Shown: in pieces, positions 8,155 through 17,080 of the stretch
How positions within the stretch are numbered: position 1 is the stretch's first letter
Layout: each line of letters opens with the position of its first letter
Assembly: GCF_009720385.1 (NCBI RefSeq)
Contig: NZ_WARX01000001.1
Location: 1-64,000, forward strand
DNA from: Catellatospora vulcania
GTDB lineage: Bacteria > Actinomycetota > Actinomycetes > Mycobacteriales > Micromonosporaceae
Direction of reading: 5' to 3'
DNA length: 64,000 nucleotides
The notes under the pieces: model-generated
What the model saw: the letters and a program-made list of their open reading frames with translations, nothing else
Database searches by the model: none
Told to the model about the DNA's origin: nothing
Translations under genes and position numbers: made by a program

Positions 8155-11100
8155 TCAGCGGACGGCTTCGGCCAGGTCCTCGTCGGTGCGGTCGGTACGC
8201 GGCTGCGCGACCGTCGCCTCGGCGTGCTGCCCGTGGTGCGGGGCGACGTGCCTGCCGCCGTTGCGCTTGCGCTTGACCCGGGCCTTGAAGCCCTCCACCA
8301 GGGAGTAGAGGACCGGGACCAGGACCAGCGTGAGCAGCGTGGAGCTGACCAGACCGCCGATCACCACGACGGCCAGCGGCTGCGAGATGAAGGCGCTCGA
8401 CTCGGTCAGGCCCAGCGACATCGGCAGCAGCGCGAAGATGGTCGCCACCGCCGTCATCAGGATCGGTCGCAGGCGGCGGCGGCCGCCCTCGATGATCGCC
8501 TCACGCGTGGTGTAGCCGTCGGCCCGGTACTGGTTGATCAGGTCGAGCAGCACGATCGCGTTGGTGACCACGATGCCGACCAGCATCAGCAGACCGATCA
8601 TCGCGGCGAGGCCGAGCGGCTGCCCGGTGACGGCCAGCAGCCCCAGCGCGCCGGTCGCCGCGAACGGCACCGAGATCAGCAGGATCAGCGGCTGCACCAG
8701 CCCGCGGAACGTGGCGATCATGATGATGAACACCAGCGCGATGGCGACCAGCATGGCCAGCCCCAGGTCGCCGAAGGCGTCCTGCTGGGCCTCGGTGACA
8801 CCGCCGATGGAGTACGACGCGCCGTCGGGCAGGTCGAGGCTCTTCAGCTTCTTGTCCAGCTCGGCGTTGATCGTGCCCAGCGCCTCGGCGCTCGGCGTGC
8901 CGGTCACCTTGGCCGTGCGGACCTGGTCCACGCGGTTGATCTGGCTGGGGCCGGCCACCGTGTTGACGTCGGCGACGTCGTCCAGGGTCACCCCGGGACC
9001 GATCGGCAGGGCGCGCAGCGCGGCGATGTCGGCCGGGGCCGCTCCGCTGCGCAGCACCACCGGCTGCTCGATACCGTTGATCACGACGCGGGTCAGCGTG
9101 GTGCCCCGGAACGCCTGCCCGACCAGCTGGCCCAGCGCGGCGTCGCTCAGCCCGGCCCGCGCCGCGGCGGCCCGGTCCAGGGTGACCTGCACCTGCGGGG
9201 TGTTCGCGGCCAGGTCGCTGTCGACCTCGGTGACATTCGGCAGCTCGGCCACTGCGGCGCGGATCTGCTCGGCCGCGGCCCGCAGCGTCGCGTCGTCCGC
9301 CGCCTCGACCGCGACCTCCAGGCCGTTGCCGCCGAAGCCGCCCTGCACCGCGCCGACCACGACCTCGCCGACGGCGCTGTCGTCCAGCGCGTCGATCTTC
9401 TCGCGCAGTGAATCGGTGAGCGCCTTCTGGTCCGTGCCGGTCTCCGAGGTCACCTGGAAGCGGGCCTGGGTGGTGTTGGCGCCGCCGCCACCGCCGAAGA
9501 TGCCGCCCCCGCCGCCGACGGTCACCTGGTAAGACTTCACGCCGTCGGTGGAGTCGAGGATCGTCTCGACCCGCTTGGCAGCCTCGTCGGTGCTGGCCAG
9601 CGAGGTGCCGATCGGCATGGTCTGCGAGATCGAGAACGAGTTGCCGGAGCTCTCGATGAAGCTGGTCTCGATCCGGGTGGCGAGGAAGCCGGTGCCGGCG
9701 ATGACCAGGAACGCCATCAGCAGGGTGAGCGCCCGGTGGCCCAGCGACCAGCGCAGGATCGGCACGTACGCGCGCTGCAGCGGGCTGCGCAGCTCCTTGG
9801 CCTCGGCCTTGACCCGGATCGCCTCCAGCTCCTCGGCGGTGCCCTGCGGCGACTTGAGGAACCAGTACGCCATGACCGGGACGATGGTCAGCGACACCAG
9901 CAGCGAGGCCAGCAGCGCCGCGGTCACGGTCAGGCCGAACGGGCCGAACAGCTGGCCGACCATGCCGCCGACCAGTGCGACGGGCAGGAACACCGCGACC
10001 GTGGTCAGCGTCGAGGCGGTCACCGCGCCGGAGACCTCCTTCACCGCGGTGAGGATGGCCTCCTTCTTGGGTTCGCCGTACTCCAGGTGCCGTTTGATGT
10101 TCTCCAGGACCACGATCGAGTCGTCGACCACCCGGCCGATCGCGATCGTCAGACCGCCCAGGGTGAGCAGGTTGAGCGAGTAGTCGCCGGCCCACAGCGC
10201 GATCAGTGCGATGACCACGCTGACCGGGATCGACACGGCGGTGACCAGGGTCGAGCGGACCGACAGCAGGAAGATCAGGATGACGAGGACGGCGAAGGCC
10301 AGGCCCAGCGCGCCCTCGGTGGTCAGGCTGCTGACCGAGCGCTCGACCTCGGGCGCCTGGTCGAAGATGACCTGCAGCGCGCCGCCCGCGCCGAGCTGTT
10401 CGGCGAGCTTGGGAAGCTGGTCGTTGACCTGGTGCGAGATCTCGACGGCGTTCGCGCCGGGCAGGGCGGTGACGCCGACGCCGAGGCTCGGCTTGCCGTT
10501 GGTACGGGTCAGCGTGGTCGCGTCGGCGGGCGCCGAGGTGACCGTGGCGACGTCCTTGAGCTGGGGAGCTGCCGCGGCGGGCTTGCCGGTGGCCGGACGC
10601 TGGCCGGGGGCCGCGCCCAGGTAGAGGTCGCCGATCTGCTCGACGGTGGAGAAGCGGCTGCCGACCGCGACCGAGTAGACCAGGCCGCCGTCGGTGATCA
10701 CGCCGCCCGGCATGCTGATGCCGTTGGCGGTCAGCGCGCTGGTCACCGACTGCGCGGTGAGGCCCTTGGCGGCCAGCTTGACCGGGTTCAGGTCGATGGT
10801 GACCTGCGGGGTGCGATCGCCGGACAGGGTCGTCTCGCGTACACCCTCGATGTTGTTGAGGGCGGGCAGCACGGTGGCCCGCAGGCGGCGGGCCAGCTCC
10901 TGGTCGTCGCCACCGGCTCCGCTGGCGGCCAGCTGGATGACCGGGATGTCGTCGGTGGTGCCCGCGAAGACCGCCGGGTCCACGTTCTGCGGCAGGCGGG
11001 CGTCGATGCGGGCCAGCGCCTGCTGGATGTCGCCCTCGACCTGGTCGATGTCCGCGCCGAAGTCGAAGGCCACGCTCACGGAGGCGGAGCCGTTGCGCGA

Positions 11101-11352
11101 CGTCGAGGTCACGCTGGTCACCCCGCTGACGCCGGCGACCGCCTGCTCGATCGGGATGGCGACCTGCTGCTCGACGATCTCCGGCGTGGCGCCCGGGTAG
11201 GCGGCGACCACGGAGACCATCGGGAACTGCAGGTCGGGGAACATCTGCTGGCGCAGCTGCGGCAGCACGAAAGCACCCGCACCGAGGATCGCCACGCTGA
11301 TCAGCGCGACTAGTCCGCGGTTGGCGAGGCTCAGCCTGGCCAGGAATGACAT
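8155..11352 (-). CDS. RND (HAE1/AcrB-type) efflux transporter
   Basis: A 1065-residue permease with the duplicated RND architecture: a first membrane helix at residues 12-32, a large external loop, helices 2-6, then a repeat of the pattern. The N-terminal external loop shows the family motifs FPDLQFPMVSV and YPGATPEIVEQQV. The proton-relay pair is present in VVDDSIVVLENI. The second half has VVTNAIVLLDLI, where AcrB has a lysine important for proton coupling; here that position seems to be Thr. No membrane-fusion protein or outer-membrane channel gene is nearby, as expected for a Gram-positive envelope. GGAG six bases before ATG 11352 sets the start. It is divergent from the second two-component system, whose regulator may control it. 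Substrate unknown. Confidence 0.88.
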   Translation of the reverse strand: MSFLARLSLANRGLVALISVAILGAGAFVLPQLRQQMFPDLQFPMVSVVAAYPGATPEIVEQQVAIPIEQAVAGVSGVTSVTSTSRNGSASVSVAFDFGADIDQVEGDIQQALARIDARLPQNVDPAVFAGTTDDIPVIQLAASGAGGDDQELARRLRATVLPALNNIEGVRETTLSGDRTPQVTIDLNPVKLAAKGLTAQSVTSALTANGISMPGGVITDGGLVYSVAVGSRFSTVEQIGDLYLGAAPGQRPATGKPAAAAPQLKDVATVTSAPADATTLTRTNGKPSLGVGVTALPGANAVEISHQVNDQLPKLAEQLGAGGALQVIFDQAPEVERSVSSLTTEGALGLAFAVLVILIFLLSVRSTLVTAVSIPVSVVIALIALWAGDYSLNLLTLGGLTIAIGRVVDDSIVVLENIKRHLEYGEPKKEAILTAVKEVSGAVTASTLTTVAVFLPVALVGGMVGQLFGPFGLTVTAALLASLLVSLTIVPVMAYWFLKSPQGTAEELEAIRVKAEAKELRSPLQRAYVPILRWSLGHRALTLLMAFLVIAGTGFLATRIETSFIESSGNSFSISQTMPIGTSLASTDEAAKRVETILDSTDGVKSYQVTVGGGGGIFGGGGGANTTQARFQVTSETGTDQKALTDSLREKIDALDDSAVGEVVVGAVQGGFGGNGLEVAVEAADDATLRAAAEQIRAAVAELPNVTEVDSDLAANTPQVQVTLDRAAAARAGLSDAALGQLVGQAFRGTTLTRVVINGIEQPVVLRSGAAPADIAALRALPIGPGVTLDDVADVNTVAGPSQINRVDQVRTAKVTGTPSAEALGTINAELDKKLKSLDLPDGASYSIGGVTEAQQDAFGDLGLAMLVAIALVFIIMIATFRGLVQPLILLISVPFAATGALGLLAVTGQPLGLAAMIGLLMLVGIVVTNAIVLLDLINQYRADGYTTREAIIEGGRRRLRPILMTAVATIFALLPMSLGLTESSAFISQPLAVVVIGGLVSSTLLTLVLVPVLYSLVEGFKARVKRKRNGGRHVAPHHGQHAEATVAQPRTDRTDEDLAEAVR

Positions 11353-11430
11353 TGACGACTCCAGGTGCATCACGGTCGAGCGATATGGGGGATGACGACC
11401 GCCGCAGTCAACCAGGTCAACGCGTAGGAA

Positions 11431-11463
11431 CTGTGAACCGAACCTGAAAGCCAGCCGAAAGCC
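11431..11463. promoter_or_regulatory. Candidate operators between the RND pump and second two-component system
   Basis: CTGTGAA (11431-11437) and CTGAAAG (11444-11450) resemble, on the opposite strand, the pair upstream of the first regulator (2919-2938). Overlapping them, GAAAGCC repeats at 11446-11452 and 11457-11463, exactly 11 bases apart, an OmpR-type spacing. The position, about 80-110 bases upstream of the pump start and 215 upstream of the regulator start, suits control of both divergent genes. Inference only. Confidence 0.4.
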
Positions 11464-11676
11464 GCTTCGAGTTCGTCACAGTGGTTCTTCGGGAGTTGCC
11501 GGGTGAGACAGGGGGAACGGATCCCCAAGGTACAAGCCGCGGAGCGGCCAATCATCCGAAATCGGGCGTGAGCTCGCCGACTTTCAGCATTTATTCGGGT
11601 TCCGTGCAGGGGCCATGCGGGCAGGCTCGGGCACACTTGCCACGCCCGATGAAGCGCGCACCCCTGGGAGTCGACC

Positions 11677-12390
11677 ATGAAACCGGAGAAGGGCGAGCAG
11701 CGCCGCCTGCTCGTGGTGGACGACGAGCCCACGATCGTGTCCCTGCTTTCGGCCAGCCTGCGGTTCGTCGGGTTCGAGGTGCGCACCGCCGCCACCGGCG
11801 CGGAGGCCCTGGCCGTCGCCGCCGAGTTCAAGCCCGAGCTGCTGGTGCTCGACGTGATGCTGCCCGACTGCGACGGCTTCGAGGTGGTCCGCAGGCTGCG
11901 GGCCGGCGGCGCGCACGTGCCCGTGCTGTTCCTGACCGCCCGCGACGGCGTACAAGACAAGATCACCGGGTTGACCGTGGGCGGCGACGACTACGTCACC
12001 AAGCCGTTCAGCCTGGAGGAGGTCGTCGCCCGGATCCGGGCCGTGCTGCGCCGCACCTACACCGGCGCGGCCGTGCCGACCGACGACACCACGCTGCGCT
12101 TCGCCGACCTCGAACTCGACGAGGAGACCCACGACGTACGCCGCGCCGGCAAGCTGGTTCGGCTCAGCCCGACCGAGTTCAAGCTGCTGCACTACCTGCT
12201 GGTCAACTCCGACCGGGTGGTCAGCAAGGCGCAGATCCTCGACCACGTCTGGCGGTACGACTTCGGCGGCGACGCCCGGATCGTCGAGTCCTACATCTCG
12301 CTGCTGCGCCGCAAGGTCGACACGGTCGAACCGCCGCTGATCCACACGCTGCGCGGGTTCGGCTACTCCCTGCGGCTGCCGAGATCGTGA
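11677..12390 (+). CDS. OmpR/PhoB-family response regulator, paralogue of the one at 2982
   Basis: A 237-residue regulator with receiver domain (RLLVVDDEPT, phosphoacceptor Asp59 in LVLDVMLPD, FLTARD, YVTKPFS) and winged-helix domain (LSPTEFKLLHYLL, ending LRGFGYSLR). It shares long near-identical runs with the first regulator, such as SLLSASLRF and GGDDYVTKPFSLEE, so the two systems arose by duplication. GGGAG lies six bases before ATG 11677. Its stop overlaps the kinase start by GTGA, the same coupling as in the first pair. The gene is divergent from the RND pump, and pump control is the simplest hypothesis for its target; nothing in the sequence identifies the signal. Confidence 0.87.
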   Translation: MKPEKGEQRRLLVVDDEPTIVSLLSASLRFVGFEVRTAATGAEALAVAAEFKPELLVLDVMLPDCDGFEVVRRLRAGGAHVPVLFLTARDGVQDKITGLTVGGDDYVTKPFSLEEVVARIRAVLRRTYTGAAVPTDDTTLRFADLELDEETHDVRRAGKLVRLSPTEFKLLHYLLVNSDRVVSKAQILDHVWRYDFGGDARIVESYISLLRRKVDTVEPPLIHTLRGFGYSLRLPRS

Positions 12391-13859
12391 GGCGGCTGAT
12401 GCGCGGGCCGAAACGCTGGTCGCTGCGAGCCCGGCTGCTGGCCGGCGTGCTCGCGCTGGTCTGCGCCGGGTTCGTCGTCGCCGACATGGCCAGCGTGGCC
12501 CTGCTGCGCATGTACATGATCGAGCAGATCGACGAGCAGCTCGCCGTCGCCATGCACGACCTGACCAAACGTGATCCGGCCAAGTTCACGCAGGCCGAGG
12601 TCGATCAGTTCGCCAAGGAGCAGACCGAGGGCAAGACCTTCTTCGACGCGTACATCCTGGAGTTCCGCAACGTCGACGGCGGCGTCCAGGCGCAGTACGG
12701 CCGGGACGAGCGCGGCGCGCCGGCCCTGCCGCCCCTGGACCTCGCCTCGGCACGCAAGCTGGCCGACAAGCCGTTCTTCGTCCCCAACGAGGTGTCCTAC
12801 CACCGGCACCCCGGCTACCAGGTGCTGGTCGGGGAGCGGGTCGACGGCCAGGGCAGCGTAGTCATCGCGTACGACCTCACCGGCGTGGCCAAGACGATGG
12901 CCCGGCTCGGCGCGATCGAGATCGCGGTGACGCTGGCCGTGCTCGGACTGGCCACCGCACTCGGCGTCTGGGTGATCCGGATGGGGCTGCGCCCGCTGAC
13001 CGAGGTCGAGCAGACCGCCGAAGAGATCATCGCCGGCGGCGACCTGTCCCGCCGGGTGCCCGCACAGGTCGGCCCGCGCACCGAGATGGGGCGGCTGTCG
13101 CGCACCCTCAACACGATGCTCGCCCAGATCGAGGGTTCGTTCGCCGAGCGCACCGAATCCGAGGCGCGGCTGCGCCGCTTCGTCGCCGACGCCTCGCACG
13201 AACTGCGTACCCCTCTCGCCGGCATCCGCGGCCTGGCCGAACTGCACCGCCAGGGCGTGGTCACCGACCCGGCCGAGGTCTCCGCCCTGCTGGCCCGCAT
13301 CGAGACCGAGGCGACCCGGATGGGCCTGCTCGTCGAGGACCTGCTGATGCTGGCCCGCCTCGACGAGCAGCGGCCGCTGCGCAGCGAGCCCGTCGACCTG
13401 GTGCCCATCGCCGCCGACGCGATCGAGTCCGCGCAGCTGCGCGAGCTCGACCGGCCCCTGCGGCTGGAACTGCTCGACGGTGAGCCGCCCGTGGTCCTGG
13501 GCGACGAGGACCGGCTCCGCCAGGTCGTCACCAACCTGCTCGGCAACGCCCTCACCCACACTCCCGCGGGCACGCCGGTGACGGTACGGGTCGGCGTTGC
13601 GGACTCCCGCGCCCTGCTGGAGGTCGTCGACCGCGGCCCCGGCCTGTCGCCCGCGCACGCCGAACGGGTCTTCGAACGCTTCTACCGCGCCGACCCCGCC
13701 CGCGCCCGCGACCACGAGCGCTCGCCCGCGGCCGGGTCCGGCCTGGGTCTGTCCATCGTGGCCGCGCTGATCGCCGCGCACGGCGGCGAGGTGTGCCACC
13801 GCCCCACCCCCGGCGGCGGCGCCACCTTCCGGATCACCCTGCCGCTCTGCCCAGGCTGA
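12387..13859 (+). CDS. Sensor histidine kinase, partner of the regulator at 11677
   Basis: A 490-residue kinase. It has an N-terminal helix (LLAGVLALVCAGFVVADMASVAL), an external sensor loop of about 130 residues containing EQIDEQLAVAMHDL, a second helix (IEIAVTLAVLGLATALGVWVI), a HAMP linker, HisKA with His271 in DASHELRTPLAGIRGLAELH, and an ATPase domain (NLLGNALTHTPAG, VVDRGPGLS, GSGLGLSIV). Domain order matches its paralogue at 3665 but the Ala-rich insert before HisKA is missing, making it about 45 residues shorter. GTG 12387 overlaps the regulator stop; ATG 12399 is an alternative. Its last codons and stop lie inside a 31-base tandem duplication, so the C-terminus may be strain-variable. 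Confidence 0.87.
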   Translation: MRRLMRGPKRWSLRARLLAGVLALVCAGFVVADMASVALLRMYMIEQIDEQLAVAMHDLTKRDPAKFTQAEVDQFAKEQTEGKTFFDAYILEFRNVDGGVQAQYGRDERGAPALPPLDLASARKLADKPFFVPNEVSYHRHPGYQVLVGERVDGQGSVVIAYDLTGVAKTMARLGAIEIAVTLAVLGLATALGVWVIRMGLRPLTEVEQTAEEIIAGGDLSRRVPAQVGPRTEMGRLSRTLNTMLAQIEGSFAERTESEARLRRFVADASHELRTPLAGIRGLAELHRQGVVTDPAEVSALLARIETEATRMGLLVEDLLMLARLDEQRPLRSEPVDLVPIAADAIESAQLRELDRPLRLELLDGEPPVVLGDEDRLRQVVTNLLGNALTHTPAGTPVTVRVGVADSRALLEVVDRGPGLSPAHAERVFERFYRADPARARDHERSPAAGSGLGLSIVAALIAAHGGEVCHRPTPGGGATFRITLPLCPG

Positions 13860-13908
13860 CCCATCCAGTCCAGCGCCCTGCCCGGGCTGACCCATCCAGT
13901 CCAGCGCC
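13847..13908. repeat. 31-bp tandem duplication overlapping the kinase stop codon
   Basis: Two copies (13847-13877 and 13878-13908) of a 31-base unit beginning CTGCCCRGGCTGACCCATCC differ at one position; a third copy starts and decays after 13909. The first copy encodes the last kinase residues and its TGA stop. 31 is not a multiple of three, so the second copy is non-coding. A low-complexity CCGCAC run follows to about 13980. Confidence 0.85.
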
Positions 13909-13987
13909 CTGCCGCACCGCGCCCAGCGCCGCCCCACCGCACCGCACCGCACCGCACCCAGCGCCGCACCGCGCCGCGCCGCGGGCG

Positions 13988-14006
13988 AAGGAAGGGCACC
14001 TTCTTA
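13988..14006. repeat. Short GAAGGGCACCTTC element
   Basis: AAGGAAGGGCACCTTCTTA is a small palindrome-like element sharing its core with the terminator arms at 8053-8093 and 54065-54108. Alone it can form only a 5-bp stem (GAAGG/CCTTC), so it looks like a half-copy of that hairpin family. It lies 130 bases after the kinase stop. Confidence 0.5.
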
Positions 14007-14063
14007 ACGCCGTGCGTAGAGGAAAGTGCTCCCGTTGCCGGTCCACCGTGGACGGCACTGGCG

Positions 14064-14128
14064 ATGATCGCTGTTTCGTGTCAGAAGCTGAGGTCGGACC
14101 ACACTTTCTGACACGAAACAGCGATCAT
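14064..14128. repeat. Long inverted repeat, family 1 (GATCGCTGTTTCGTGTCAG)
   Basis: Perfect 23-base arms at 14064-14086 and 14106-14128 enclose a 19-base loop. The arm core is almost identical to that at 63853-63913 and similar to 33258-33318. It lies between the kinase and the chitinase, both on the plus strand, so it could terminate or insulate; no T-run follows. A small perfect palindrome GTCCACCGTGGAC (14041-14053) precedes it. Confidence 0.85.
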
Positions 14129-14131
14129 GCC

Positions 14132-14179
14132 CGGTCGCGGTCGCGGTCGCGGTCGCGGTCACGGTCACGGTCACGGTCA
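14132..14179. repeat. Hexamer tandem repeat, 4 x CGGTCG then 4 x CGGTCA
   Basis: Eight uninterrupted 6-base units begin four bases after the inverted repeat. They would encode Arg/Ser-type dipeptides if translated, but no plausible gene covers them. Such runs change length by slippage. They end about 150 bases before the chitinase start. Confidence 0.85.
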
Positions 14180-14260
14180 CGGGCCGAACGGCACCGGCCG
14201 GCGGCAACCTTAAGCCGGGGTTAAAGATCGGCAGTCACCTCTTGTGTGGTCGGGGTCACG

Positions 14261-14289
14261 GGATTAACTTTTAGCAAACTTAACTAACG
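14261..14289 (+). promoter_or_regulatory. AT-rich probable promoter/operator region of the chitinase gene
   Basis: In an otherwise very GC-rich setting, 14261-14289 is rich in TTAAC/TTAACT motifs (GGATTAACTTTTAGCAAACT followed by TAACTAACGG). Repeated TTAAC-type half-sites on both strands suggest a promoter with an overlapping regulator site, as expected for an inducible chitinase. I see no match to the DasR box. Exact promoter elements cannot be fixed by eye. Confidence 0.35.
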
Positions 14290-14328
14290 GTTTCCCTGAT
14301 AGCTGCTTTCGCCCCCAGGAGGGTGATC

Positions 14329-16947
14329 ATGCAACGCAAACCGCTCCTCAACCTGTTCGTCGCCGCGGCGACGGCGCTGGTCGGGACCGCCGTGGCCGTC
14401 GCGGCCGCGGGCACCGCCAACAGCGCCGCCGTAGACCACAACGCCTGTCGCCCGGACGGTCTGTATCAGACCCCCGGCGTGGCCGTCCCCTACTGCGACG
14501 TCTACGACACCAACGGCCGTGAGTCGATGGGGGCGGGCCACCCGCGCCGGATCATCGGCTACTTCACCAACTGGCGCACCGGCAAGAACGGCGCTCCGGC
14601 CTATCTGGCCAACCAGATCCCGTGGCAGAAGATCACCCACATCAACTACGCGTTCGCGCACGTGGACGGTGCCAACAAGATCTCGATCGGCAACCCGGCC
14701 GCGGCTGACAACGCCTCCACGAACATGACCTGGCCCGGCGTGGCCGGCGCGGAGATGGACCCGGCGTTCCCGTACACCGGGCACTTCAACCTGCTCAACA
14801 AGTTCAAGAAGCAGTACCCGGACGTCAAGACGCTGGTCAGCGTCGGCGGCTGGGCCGAGACCGGCGCGTACTTCGACGGCAGCGGCGCGCGGATCGACTC
14901 CGGCGGCTTCTACCGGATGACCACCAACGCCGACGGCTCGGTCAACACCGGCGGCATCAACGCCTTCGCCGACTCCGTGGTGACGTTCCTGCGCACGTAC
15001 GGCTTCGACGGCGTGGACATCGACTACGAGTACCCGACGTCCAACAAGGACGCCGGCCACCCGCTCGACTTCGCGCAGTCCAACGCGCGCCGGGCCGGCC
15101 TGAACGCGTCGTACCAGGTGCTGATGAAGGCACTGCGGGAGAAGCTGGACACGGCTGCCGCCAGTGACGGCAAGTACTACATGGTGACCGTGGCGGCCCC
15201 GGCCTCCGGCTGGCTGCTGCGCGGCATGGAGTCGTTCCAGGCCACGCAGTACCTCGACTACATCAACATCATGTCGTACGACCTGCACGGCGCCTGGAAC
15301 CAGTACGTCGGCCCGAACGCGGCCCTGTACGACGACGGCCAGGACAACGAGCTGATCGCGGGCGGGGTCTACAACGCCTACGCGGGCATCGGCTCGCTGA
15401 ACACCGACTGGGCCTACCACTACTTCCGCGGGGCGGTGCAGAGCGGGCGCATCAACATCGGCGTGCCGTACTACACCCGCGGCCACCAGAACGTCACCGG
15501 CGGCACCAACGGCCTGTGGGGCACCGCGGCCAAGACCGCCAACTGCCCGATCGGCACGCAGAGCCCCTGCGGCAACGGCGCGATCGGCATCGACAACCTG
15601 TGGCACGACCTGGACACCGCGGGCAACGAGGAGCCGGCCGGCTCCAATCCGATGTGGCACGCCAAGAACCTGGAGAACGGCATCGCCGGCTCGTACCGGG
15701 CGGCGTACGGTCTCACCCCGGCCACCGACCCGGCCGACACGCTGACCGGCACCTACGTGCGCAACTACTCCTCGACGCTGGTCGCGCCGTGGCTGTGGAA
15801 CGCGCAGAAGAAGGTCTTCATCTCCACCGAGGACGAGCAGTCCATCGGGGTCAAGGCCGACTACGTGGTGAACAAGGGCATCGGCGGCATCATGATCTGG
15901 GAGCTGGCCGGCGACTACGCGTACGACTCGGCGGCCGGTGAGTACCGGATGGGCAACACGCTCACCAACACCATCGCCGCGAAGTTCGCCACCGCGCCGG
16001 CGTACGGCGCGAGCCGGTCGAACACGGCGCTGCCCACCCAGACCATCAACGTGGACGTGCAGCTCGGCGGGTTCGCCCTCGGCGACTCGAACTACCCGAT
16101 CAACCCGAAGCTGAAGCTGGTCAACAACACGACCACCACCATCCCCGGCGGGGCGGTGCTGGACTTCGACTACGGCACCTCGGCGCCGGGCAACATGAGC
16201 CAGCAGTCCGGCTGGACGATGGCGGTCACCCCCGGCCACACCGGCAACAACGTCGGCGGCCTCAAGGGCGACTTCCACCACGTGAAGCTGACCCTGCCGA
16301 GCTGGCAGACGGTGGCCCCAGGCGCGTCGATCGAGCTGACGCTCAACTACGTGCTGCCGATCGCCTCGCCGTCGAACTACACGCTCACCTTCGGCGGGCA
16401 GACCTACAACCTGGCCGTCAACCGCAGCCGGGGCGGGGTGGCCCCGACGGCCTCGCCGAGCACCCCGGTGTCGCCGAGCGCGTCGGCGTCCGCGTCGCCG
16501 AGCACCCCGCCCGGCACCTGCACCGACCCGGTGTGGAGCCCGACGCAGATCTACACCGGCGGCAACCGGGTGTCGTACAACGGCCGCGCCTACCGCGCCC
16601 AGTGGTGGACGCAGAACGAGACCCCGGGCACCGCGTCGGTGTGGGTCGACCTCGGCCCGTGCACTGGCGGCAGCGCCTCGCCGTCGGCTCCGCCCTCGCC
16701 GAGCGTGTCGCCGTCGTCGTCCCCGCGGCCCTCGCCGAGCGTGTCGCCGAGCACGTCGCCCAGCGCCTCGCCGTCGGCCAGCCCGTCCACCTCGCCCGGG
16801 GCCTACCCGGCGTGGGCGCCGAACACCGCGTACGCGACCGGCGCCCGGGTCACCTACGGCGGCCGGTCCTACCAGTGCCGCCAGGCGCACACCTCCATCA
16901 CCGGCTGGGAGCCGCCGAACGTCGGCGCGCTCTGGCTGGCCCTGTAA
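14329..16947 (+). CDS. Secreted GH18 chitinase with two carbohydrate-binding modules
   Basis: An 872-residue secreted enzyme that hydrolyses chitin with retention of configuration. A signal peptide (basic MQRKPLLNLF, hydrophobic VAAATALVGTAVAVAAAG, AxA-like cleavage) is followed by a GH18 catalytic domain to about residue 555. The catalytic motif DGVDIDYEYP places the acid/base at Glu234; VSVGGW and MSYDLHGAW are further family blocks. A beta-sandwich module (residues about 570-700) and two small chitin-binding domains of the CBM5/12 type follow (WSPTQIYTGGNRVSYNGRAY and WAPNTAYATGARVTYGGRSY), joined by Ser/Pro/Ala linkers. AGGAGG six bases upstream fixes ATG 14329 over the GTG at 14323. A GC hairpin at 16953-16995 follows the stop. 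Confidence 0.93.
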   Translation: MQRKPLLNLFVAAATALVGTAVAVAAAGTANSAAVDHNACRPDGLYQTPGVAVPYCDVYDTNGRESMGAGHPRRIIGYFTNWRTGKNGAPAYLANQIPWQKITHINYAFAHVDGANKISIGNPAAADNASTNMTWPGVAGAEMDPAFPYTGHFNLLNKFKKQYPDVKTLVSVGGWAETGAYFDGSGARIDSGGFYRMTTNADGSVNTGGINAFADSVVTFLRTYGFDGVDIDYEYPTSNKDAGHPLDFAQSNARRAGLNASYQVLMKALREKLDTAAASDGKYYMVTVAAPASGWLLRGMESFQATQYLDYINIMSYDLHGAWNQYVGPNAALYDDGQDNELIAGGVYNAYAGIGSLNTDWAYHYFRGAVQSGRINIGVPYYTRGHQNVTGGTNGLWGTAAKTANCPIGTQSPCGNGAIGIDNLWHDLDTAGNEEPAGSNPMWHAKNLENGIAGSYRAAYGLTPATDPADTLTGTYVRNYSSTLVAPWLWNAQKKVFISTEDEQSIGVKADYVVNKGIGGIMIWELAGDYAYDSAAGEYRMGNTLTNTIAAKFATAPAYGASRSNTALPTQTINVDVQLGGFALGDSNYPINPKLKLVNNTTTTIPGGAVLDFDYGTSAPGNMSQQSGWTMAVTPGHTGNNVGGLKGDFHHVKLTLPSWQTVAPGASIELTLNYVLPIASPSNYTLTFGGQTYNLAVNRSRGGVAPTASPSTPVSPSASASASPSTPPGTCTDPVWSPTQIYTGGNRVSYNGRAYRAQWWTQNETPGTASVWVDLGPCTGGSASPSAPPSPSVSPSSSPRPSPSVSPSTSPSASPSASPSTSPGAYPAWAPNTAYATGARVTYGGRSYQCRQAHTSITGWEPPNVGALWLAL

Positions 16948-16952
16948 CCGGT

Positions 16953-16995
16953 CCGGCCCGGCGCGCCGCCCCTTCCAACCGGGGCGCCGGGCCGG
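16953..16995 (+). terminator. Hairpin after the chitinase gene
   Basis: CCGGCCCGGCGC (16953-16964) pairs with GCGCCGGGCCGG (16984-16995); CCCC/GGGG adds inner pairs with a small bulge. It starts six bases after the stop codon. No U-tract. Confidence 0.65.
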
Positions 16996-17080
16996 CCCCC
17001 ATGCCGTGAAATGTGATGCCGGTCATCGTCTGAGCAGGTCTGACAGCTCAGACGGGGCCGGCATCCGGCATGATGGCGGC

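Noticed and set aside
8155-11352. Pump considered an MmpL lipid exporter
   Set aside because: The FPDLQFP and YPGATPEIVEQQV motifs and the overall length fit AcrB/HAE1, not MmpL.
14261-14289. Chitinase promoter checked for a DasR (dre) box
   Set aside because: The ACTGGTCTAGACCACT-type sequence was not found; only TTAAC-rich sequence is present.
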